Origin: Candidatus Omnitrophota bacterium | GTDB taxonomy: Bacteria > Omnitrophota > JACPQZ01 | Reading direction: 5' to 3' | Assembly: GCA_016190205.1 (NCBI GenBank) | Contig: JACPQZ010000008.1 | Location: 1 to 12,003 of the forward strand | DNA length: 12,003 nucleotides | Shown: in pieces, positions 7,482 through 12,003 of the stretch | Position numbering within the stretch: position 1 is the stretch's first letter | How the letters are laid out: each line of letters begins with the position of its first letter | The notes under the pieces: generated by a model | Databases searched by the model: none | What the model was told of the DNA's origin: nothing | Seen by the model: only the letters and a program-made list of their open reading frames with translations | Made by a program: the position numbers and the translations under genes

Positions 7482-8276
7482 ATGTTAACCTTTCTGATGT
7501 GTCGCCCGCGGTACTACCGCGTCGCCTATGAGATCAATCCGTGGATGAAAGTCCGCCATCCCGTGGAGCGCGATCAGGCTGCGGCGCAGTGGGAAGTGCT
7601 TTACAAAACCCTGCGCGGGCTTCCGGGAGTCAAGGTCAAGCTTATCCCTCATGCGCGCGGCTGGCCGGACATGGTTTTTACAGCCAATGGCGGCCTCGTC
7701 TTTGACCGCTCGGTCGTCATCCCTAATTTTCGCTACCCCCAGAGGCAGGGGGAGGCAAGGCATTTTGGCGCCTGGTTTGGAAAGAAGGGCTACCGCCTCA
7801 TCCGGATTCCCTCGCGATTTCAATTCGAAGGAGAGGGAGATGCCCTTAAGCTCGGGGACACCTGGTTTTTCGGCTACCATTTCCGCTCCGATATCTCGAG
7901 CCACCAGTGGCTGTCGGAGAAGCTTAAGGCGCGCGTCCTTTCCCTCGAGCTTGTGGATAAGCGTTTTTACCACCTGGATACTTGCTTTTTACCACTCTCT
8001 GACTCAAGCTGCCTTTACTACCCGAAGGCCTTTGATCCTTATGCGAGAAAGCTCATCGAGCGTTATGTGCCGAATCCAGTTGCTGTTGGTTTAAGGGATG
8101 CCTTAAAGTTTGTCTGTAACGCAATCGCGGTGGGTAAGAGACTCGTGGTGCATAAGGGGGTTTCCCGCCCCTTGAGGCGAACCCTTGAAAAAATGGGTTT
8201 CCGGTTTATTGAACTTGAGCTGGGAGAATTTCTCAAGGCAGGGGGCTCGGCCAAATGTCTTGTGTTAAGGCTTTAG
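7482..8276 (+). CDS. Amidinotransferase-fold protein, predicted arginine dihydrolase (stand-alone ArgZ/AgrE N-domain-like)
   Basis: Belongs to the guanidino-group-modifying (amidinotransferase/DDAH) superfamily and most resembles the N-terminal domain of cyanobacterial ArgZ/AgrE, which hydrolyses arginine to ornithine, CO2 and two ammonia. From the ATG at 7482 it has 264 residues, about one such domain. Visible motifs are CRPRYYRVAYEINPWM (7-22), WPDMVFTANGGLV (61-73, Asn69), FEGEGDAL (115-122), FYHLDTCFLPL (162-172, catalytic His164) and near the C-terminus GGSAKCLVL with the predicted nucleophile Cys259. From memory, ArgZ needs an Asn near 71 and a Cys near 264, which fit Asn69 and Cys259. 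The frame opens earlier (7413), but the added residues look like repeat-derived leader. Its stop touches the ATG of the radical SAM gene. Alternatives are dimethylarginine dimethylaminohydrolase or arginine deiminase-like; the Asn in FTANGG, where DDAH-like enzymes have acidic residues, favours the dihydrolase. Confidence 0.83.
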   Translation: MLTFLMCRPRYYRVAYEINPWMKVRHPVERDQAAAQWEVLYKTLRGLPGVKVKLIPHARGWPDMVFTANGGLVFDRSVVIPNFRYPQRQGEARHFGAWFGKKGYRLIRIPSRFQFEGEGDALKLGDTWFFGYHFRSDISSHQWLSEKLKARVLSLELVDKRFYHLDTCFLPLSDSSCLYYPKAFDPYARKLIERYVPNPVAVGLRDALKFVCNAIAVGKRLVVHKGVSRPLRRTLEKMGFRFIELELGEFLKAGGSAKCLVLRL

Positions 8277-9296
8277 ATGATCCGAAGACTTAAAAATCCG
8301 CCCAATCCTTTTGATTCCCAATACGTGGAGTGGCTGGGGGAGCCTCCGGTCACCCAGCCGCAGGTTTATCTTGATCAGACGCGCACGATCCTTGCGAAAA
8401 ATGAAAGTCCGGATCTCCCCTTCACCTGGAGTGTGAATCCTTACCGGGGATGTTTTCACGCATGTGCCTACTGTTATGCGCGGCCGAGCCATGAGTATTT
8501 GGGCTGGGGTGCGGGGAGCGACTTTGAAAACCGGCTCGTGGTAAAGAAAGACGCCCCGCGCCTTCTGCGTGAGGCATTTATGAGATCGTTGTGGAAAGGA
8601 GAGCTCGTCGTCTTTTCGGGAGACACCGACTGCTACCAGCCGCTTGAGGCGGGCTGGCACCTCACCCGCGAGTGTCTTCAGGTTTGCCTTGAATTTAGAA
8701 ATCCCGTGGGTATCGTCACAAAATCTGCATTGATTCAGAAAGATCTCGATCTTTTGATGCGCTTAAGCCGCGAAGCCCACCTTACAGTCTACTTCAGCAT
8801 TCCCTTCGCAGATGAGAAAATAGCGCGCCTTATCGAGCCGCAGGCGCCCACCCTCAAGCGGCGCCTCGAGGCCCTCAAGGCCCTGTCGGAGGCGGGCGTC
8901 TTTACCGGGGTTCTTGTGGCGCCCGTCATCCCCGGCTTGAACGATGAGGCGATTCCAGCGATCTTAAAGGCTGCCAAGGCGCATGGAGCGCGCCAGGCAA
9001 GTTTCGTGCTTTTGAGGTTATCGGGCAGCGTGCGCGAGGTGTTTTTAAAAACGCTCCGGCAGAAGTTTCCGGGTTCTGCAGATAAGATTATTAAAAGGAT
9101 CCGCGAGGTAAGGGGCGGAAAGATCACGGAGAGTGAATTTTTTTACAGGCAAAGGGGTGAGGGCGAGTACTGGAAAAGCATAGAGCAAATATTTAATGTG
9201 CACCGCGACCGGTTGGGGCTTAACGAAAACCACCCCCTGCCCCCGGTGAGCCCCTTCAGACGTCCCTCGCCGCAGTCGGAGTTCGTTTTCAGCTAA
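8277..9296 (+). CDS. Radical SAM protein, SPL/PA0069-like (COG1533)
   Basis: A 339-residue radical S-adenosylmethionine enzyme. The [4Fe-4S] cluster motif is C59-FHA-C63-AY-C66 in NPYRGCFHACAYCYARPSHEYLGW, which together with the following DFENRLVVK and VVFSGDTDCYQPLE segments is characteristic of the spore-photoproduct-lyase-like PA0069/Rv2578c group. VTKSALIQKDLDLL and VAPVIPGLND are later barrel motifs. The biochemical role of this group is not established to my knowledge; the SPL-like label reflects homology and not proven DNA repair. It lacks recognisable extra domains. The ATG at 8277 follows the previous stop codon with no gap, and its TAA overlaps the next ATG by one base, so it is almost certainly co-transcribed and translationally coupled with both neighbours. 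Confidence 0.9.
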   Translation: MIRRLKNPPNPFDSQYVEWLGEPPVTQPQVYLDQTRTILAKNESPDLPFTWSVNPYRGCFHACAYCYARPSHEYLGWGAGSDFENRLVVKKDAPRLLREAFMRSLWKGELVVFSGDTDCYQPLEAGWHLTRECLQVCLEFRNPVGIVTKSALIQKDLDLLMRLSREAHLTVYFSIPFADEKIARLIEPQAPTLKRRLEALKALSEAGVFTGVLVAPVIPGLNDEAIPAILKAAKAHGARQASFVLLRLSGSVREVFLKTLRQKFPGSADKIIKRIREVRGGKITESEFFYRQRGEGEYWKSIEQIFNVHRDRLGLNENHPLPPVSPFRRPSPQSEFVFS

Positions 9297-10477
9297 TGTA
9301 TCCCATCGTGTTACTAAAGAAGGGCCGGGAAAAATCCATCGCGAGAAGGCACCCATGGATCTTTTCGGGCGCTGTCCAAAGGGCTGACGCCCCCGCCGCA
9401 GCCGGGGGGCTCGTTTGCGTGGAGTCGGAAAAGCAACTCCCCCTGGCCACGGGATATTACAATCCGCAGTCTGATATCCGCGTTCGGATATTGGACTTTA
9501 AGGAAAGTAAGATTGACGAGGGTTTTTTCACCGAGAGATTTAAGCGGGCTTGGGATTCGAGGAAAAACCTGCTCGGGGCCGAAACGGATGCGTGGCGCCT
9601 CATCAATAGCGAGGGCGACGGGCTTCCCGGCCTCGTGGTGGATCGCTATGCGGATGGGCTTGTAGTAAGCGTGGAGACGCTGGGGATGGAGCGGCTTAAA
9701 CCCCTTTGGCTTAAGGCCCTTGAGGATGCTGTCAAGCCGCAGTTTATCTTTGAGCGCAGTGAAAGGGATGAAAGGGAGTCGGACCGTGGTTCCAAACCTG
9801 TGCGCGCATTGCTTTCGGGTGAGAGGGAAGCAGGCCGCGTGGTGATTCGCGAGGGGGGGTGCCGCTACCTTGTGGATTTCGAGAAGGGGCAGAAGACCGG
9901 GTTTTATTTGGACCAGAGGGAAGGCAGGCGCTGGGTGGGGCGGCTTGCGAAGGATCGGCGCGTCCTCAATCTCTTTTCATACTCCGGCGGCTTCACCGTG
10001 CAGGCCCTCAAGGAAGGCGCCCGGGAGGTGGTGTCCGTGGATTCGTCGAGGCCCGCCCTTGAGCTTTTGGAAGAAAACCTCGCCTTGAACGGCCTGGACT
10101 CGGCCTCAAGCGATGCTGTGGAAGGCAATGTATTCGACTTTTTAAGGACGGAGAAGGCGGGGGAGTTTGGACTTGTGATCGTAGATCCCCCCTCCTTTGC
10201 CCGCAGGCGCAGTGAAACCCAGAAGGCCGGCCGGGCGTACAAGGACGTGAACAGGCTCGCTTTTCAAAGAGCGGCGCCGGGAGGTTATGTCCTCACCTAT
10301 TCCTGTTCGCATTTTTTCCCGTATGAACTTTTTATCAAGATTGTTTATCAGGCGGCCCTCGAGGCGGGGCGCGAGGCGCGCATCTTAAACCGCTTTTCTC
10401 ATCCGGTGGATCACCCAGTGCATATTTTCCACCCGGAGGGGGAGTATTTTAAGGGGCTGTTGCTGGAGGTGAGTTGA
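9296..10477 (+). CDS. rlmI: RlmI-like class I SAM-dependent rRNA (cytosine-C5) methyltransferase
   Basis: Predicted to methylate C5 of a 23S rRNA cytosine (position 1962 in E. coli for RlmI). The 393-residue length matches the family (E. coli RlmI about 396). Residues 1-70 form a PUA-like RNA-binding domain (RREHP-type [11 protein letters not shown] at 17-27). Residues 101-117 have the family [30 protein letters not shown] at 199-211 is the conserved RlmI signature. The Rossmann methyltransferase core has motif [10 protein letters not shown] (225-233), acidic VVSVDSS (246-251), motif [11 protein letters not shown] (296-304) and the catalytic-cysteine region YSCSH (335-339, Cys337). The C-terminus [14 protein letters not shown] is typical. 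The segment 155-180 ([26 protein letters not shown]) is polar and looks like a variable loop. Start and stop both overlap neighbours by one base. A paralogous RlmI-like methyltransferase with a different target cannot be excluded. Confidence 0.9.
   Translation: MYPIVLLKKGREKSIARRHPWIFSGAVQRADAPAAAGGLVCVESEKQLPLATGYYNPQSDIRVRILDFKESKIDEGFFTERFKRAWDSRKNLLGAETDAWRLINSEGDGLPGLVVDRYADGLVVSVETLGMERLKPLWLKALEDAVKPQFIFERSERDERESDRGSKPVRALLSGEREAGRVVIREGGCRYLVDFEKGQKTGFYLDQREGRRWVGRLAKDRRVLNLFSYSGGFTVQALKEGAREVVSVDSSRPALELLEENLALNGLDSASSDAVEGNVFDFLRTEKAGEFGLVIVDPPSFARRRSETQKAGRAYKDVNRLAFQRAAPGGYVLTYSCSHFFPYELFIKIVYQAALEAGREARILNRFSHPVDHPVHIFHPEGEYFKGLLLEVS
10465..10472 (+). promoter_or_regulatory. Strong Shine-Dalgarno for the macrodomain gene, inside the rlmI 3' end
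   Basis: GGAGGTGA ends four bases before the ATG at 10477 (GGAGG core seven bases upstream). It is by far the clearest ribosome binding site in the window and fixes the start at 10477 over the TTG at 10474. Because the upstream stop and this ATG overlap in TGATG, terminating ribosomes can also restart here. Confidence 0.75.
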
Positions 10478-11028
10478 TGAAGATAGAAGTGGGTCGGGCA
10501 GTGATCGAGCTTGTCCAAGGCGACATCACCGAGCAGGACGTGGACGCAATCGTTAACGCGGCCAATTCGGGGCTTATGGGAGGGGGAGGGGTGGACGGCG
10601 CGATTCACCGCGCGGGCGGACCTAAGATCCTGGCGGAGTGCCGCAAAATAAGAGAGAAACTGCCGGACGGATTGCCGGCCGGGCAGGCCGTGATGACAAC
10701 CGGGGGAAGGTTAAAGGCGCGGCACGTGATCCATGCGGTAGGGCCGCGCTGGCGGGGCGGCACGCATGGAGAGCCTGCACTCCTTGCGGATTGTTACACG
10801 AACAGTGTCAAGCTTGCGGATGAGAAGGGATTAAAAAGCGTCTCTTTCCCCTCCATCAGCACCGGGATATACGGGTATCCCGTAGAAAAAGCGGCCCCCG
10901 TGGCCATGGGCGCGGTCAAGGCCTTTCTTAAGAGAGCGAAATGTGTCGCCGTGGTTCGCTTTGTGCTTTTCGATTCCGGGACATACTCCGCATACGCCGC
11001 CGTCATCGCCGCGCCCCACAGTGTCTGA
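10477..11028 (+). CDS. MacroD-type macrodomain protein, O-acetyl-ADP-ribose deacetylase / ADP-ribose hydrolase
   Basis: A stand-alone macrodomain of 183 residues, the usual size of the YmdB/MacroD class. GDIT (15-18) begins the adenine-binding region. [27 protein letters not shown] (22-48) holds the catalytic NAAN asparagines (27, 30), the glycine-rich loop and the conserved Asp40. GPRWRGG (89-95) and [15 protein letters not shown] (126-140) supply the diphosphate-binding loop. The family removes ADP-ribose from acidic residues or hydrolyses O-acetyl-ADP-ribose and some act on RNA ends. It is the last of four tightly packed genes starting at 7482. No ADP-ribosyltransferase gene (for example a DarT) is adjacent within the window, so it does not look like a DarTG-type toxin-antitoxin. 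Confidence 0.94.
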   Translation: MKIEVGRAVIELVQGDITEQDVDAIVNAANSGLMGGGGVDGAIHRAGGPKILAECRKIREKLPDGLPAGQAVMTTGGRLKARHVIHAVGPRWRGGTHGEPALLADCYTNSVKLADEKGLKSVSFPSISTGIYGYPVEKAAPVAMGAVKAFLKRAKCVAVVRFVLFDSGTYSAYAAVIAAPHSV

Positions 11029-11053
11029 CAAACGCGCAGATACGTGATATAAT
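11025..11053 (+). promoter_or_regulatory. Predicted sigma70 promoter for queF
   Basis: CTGACA (11025-11030, five of six to consensus) and a perfect TATAAT (11048-11053) are separated by 17 bases. It is the best promoter in the window. The -35 overlaps the TGA (11026-11028) of the macrodomain gene. Transcription would start about 45 bases before the GTG of queF. The leader contains ACTCCTTT twice (11069-11076 and 11080-11087), 11 bases apart, whose role is unknown; no preQ1 riboswitch is recognisable. Confidence 0.6.
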
Positions 11054-11104
11054 ACTTTCCTTCGAAGCACTCCTTTGTTACTCCTTTAGATATAGAGACT
11101 TGCG

Positions 11105-11512
11105 GTGCCTACGAAACCATCAAAAGCGCTTGAGACTTTTCCAAACCCAAAACCCGAAAGGGATTACGAAATATCCTTTGAGGCCCCGGAATTTACCTGC
11201 ATCTGCCCGCGCACAAGTCAGCCGGATTTTGCCACGATACGGATCCGGTATGTGCCTGACAAATTGTGCGTAGAGCTCAAAAGCCTCAAACTCTATCTCT
11301 GGTCGTTCCGAGATGAGGGACATTTCCACGAAGCGGTGACTAACCAGATCCTGGATGATCTGGTGAAGGCCGTGTGGCCCCGCCGCATGGAGGTGGTGGG
11401 GGACTTTTTCGTGCGCGGCGGGATACATTCGGTGGTGACAACACGGTATGGTGAAGAAGATAGTTCACCGTCATTGCGAGCCCCGCACAGCGGGGCGAAG
11501 CAATCTCAATGA
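11105..11512 (+). CDS. queF: NADPH-dependent 7-cyano-7-deazaguanine (preQ0) reductase QueF, type I
   Basis: Reduces the nitrile of preQ0 to preQ1 in the synthesis of the tRNA-modified base queuosine. The 135-residue product has the tunnel-fold type I QueF signatures: [17 protein letters not shown] with catalytic Cys34 and Asp41, the NADPH-binding [13 protein letters not shown] (57-69), FHE with Glu76, and [15 protein letters not shown] (101-115). The spacing of Cys34 and Glu76 equals that of Cys55 and Glu97 in the B. subtilis enzyme. The GTG at 11105 is used because an in-frame stop lies at 11093-11095. The family fold normally ends near residue 116; residues about 119-135 ([15 protein letters not shown]) and the stop codon come from the MITE-like repeat beginning at 11470, so the C-terminal tail is acquired. 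Other queuosine genes are not in the window. Confidence 0.94.
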   Translation: MPTKPSKALETFPNPKPERDYEISFEAPEFTCICPRTSQPDFATIRIRYVPDKLCVELKSLKLYLWSFRDEGHFHEAVTNQILDDLVKAVWPRRMEVVGDFFVRGGIHSVVTTRYGEEDSSPSLRAPHSGAKQSQ

Positions 11513-11616
11513 GCACTAGACTTAAGCGACCTATGGGAGCTTAAGTCTATGTGCGAATTGATCCCGAACGAAGTGAGGGATCTCATTAACTTTGGCCCTG
11601 CGGGCCTCGCAATGAC
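11470..11616. mobile_element. MITE-like palindromic intergenic repeat overlapping the end of queF
   Basis: A 147-bp element bounded by perfect 11-bp inverted ends, GTCATTGCGAG (11470-11480) and CTCGCAATGAC (11606-11616). Inside are four hairpins: GCCCCGC-ACA-GCGGGGC (11480-11496); TAGACTTAAGC and its exact complement (11517-11527 with 11539-11549, 11-base loop, extended by CAC/GTG with a bulge); GATCCC...GGGATC (11560-11582); GGCCC-TGC-GGGCC (11594-11606). AATGAG (11508-11513) can also pair with CTCATT (11582-11587). There is no coding capacity for a transposase. The TCATTGCGAG...GAAGCAATCTC wording resembles a palindromic repeat type I know from intergenic regions of many bacterial genomes. 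No clean target duplication is visible at the ends. Confidence 0.7.
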
Positions 11617-11627
11617 AGGGGAAAATT

Positions 11628-12003
11628 ATGAAGTATCGCCCGTTCGGTAAAACCGGTGTGGAGGTATCCGAGGTGGGCCTCGGGGCCTGGCCATTGGGCG
11701 GCAAAACCTTTGTGGCGGGAAGCCCCATCACTTACGGAGATGTGCCGGAGAAAGAAGCGGTACGTATTGTCGAGTCAGCTCTGAACTTGGGGATAAATCT
11801 TATCGATACGGCGGATAGTTACGGCCTGGGCCGGAGCGAGCGGGTCATTGGAAAGGCCATCCAGGGCAGGCGCGACCGGGTGTTTATTGCTACCAAGGCC
11901 TGCTGGGTCCCGGATCAAGAGGAGATTTTTATGCGGGATGTAAGTTATCACAACCTTCTCGCGACCTGCGATCGGAGCTTGAAGAGGCTCGGTACCGACC
12001 ATA
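11628..12003 (+). CDS. Aldo/keto reductase, N-terminal fragment (cut by window edge)
   Basis: The ATG at 11628 opens MKYRPFGKTGVEVSEVGLGAWPLGG and stays open for 125 codons to the window end. LGKTG-like FGKTG with VGLGAW is the usual N-terminal hairpin and first strand of the family. INLIDTADSYGLGRSERVIGKAI (56-78) carries the catalytic Asp60 and Tyr65, and VFIATKAC carries Lys90. The sequence breaks off at KRLGTDH, just before the stretch that should hold the catalytic His. These are NAD(P)H-dependent oxidoreductases of the beta/alpha barrel fold; the substrate cannot be told from the N-terminus. AGGGG six bases before the ATG is a usable ribosome binding site and lies directly at the outer edge of the palindromic repeat. 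Confidence 0.93.
   Translation, partial: MKYRPFGKTGVEVSEVGLGAWPLGGKTFVAGSPITYGDVPEKEAVRIVESALNLGINLIDTADSYGLGRSERVIGKAIQGRRDRVFIATKACWVPDQEEIFMRDVSYHNLLATCDRSLKRLGTDH

Noticed and set aside
8277-9296. True spore photoproduct lyase
   Set aside because: The sequence fits the broader PA0069/COG1533 group; nothing shows the specific residues or a spore-forming context.
10477-11028. DarG-like antitoxin of a DarTG system
   Set aside because: The gene is a stand-alone MacroD-type domain without the DarG C-terminal part, and no DarT-like gene is next to it.
11055-11104. preQ1 riboswitch before queF
   Set aside because: I see neither the compact hairpin nor the A-rich tail and pairing of preQ1-I, and the leader is only about 45 bases.

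Overview
The window is about 12 kb of gene-dense, moderately GC-rich bacterial chromosome with no rRNA, tRNA, CRISPR array, integrase or transposase. Housekeeping and catabolic genes with sigma70-like TATAAT promoters point to a bacterium. The Ski2-like helicase, the archaeal/cyanobacterial-type LOR/SDH ornithine cyclodeaminase, the large orphan exported protein and the palindromic intergenic repeats would suit a poorly cultured lineage such as Omnitrophota or another candidate phylum. That placement is a low-confidence inference.

Left part (1-3349): two minus-strand genes, the N-terminal start of a Ski2-like DExH helicase (cut by the window edge) and a full bifunctional proline-catabolic putA. 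Between putA and the first plus-strand gene is a short divergent spacer full of GCGACTAG/CCAGCGAC-type repeats.

Middle part (3350-8276): on the plus strand, a TIGR00300/LOR-SDH family protein (predicted ornithine cyclodeaminase), then a 904-residue exported protein of unknown family, then an amidinotransferase-fold protein that resembles the N-terminal arginine dihydrolase domain of cyanobacterial ArgZ/AgrE. Together with putA these give a complete predicted route: arginine to ornithine (dihydrolase), ornithine to proline (cyclodeaminase), proline to glutamate (PutA). In cyanobacteria the first two activities are fused in one polypeptide; here they appear as two separate genes with the orphan exported protein between them.

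Right part (8277-12003): the arginine dihydrolase-like gene abuts or overlaps a chain of three more genes (SPL/PA0069-type radical SAM protein, RlmI-type rRNA m5C methyltransferase, MacroD-type macrodomain hydrolase), joined by 0- to 1-base junctions and so probably one transcript. A good promoter sitting on the stop codon of the macrodomain gene then drives queF (preQ0 reductase, queuosine synthesis). A 147-bp MITE-like palindromic repeat overlaps the 3' end of queF, supplying its last codons and its stop. The same repeat ends just upstream of a truncated aldo/keto reductase gene that runs off the window.
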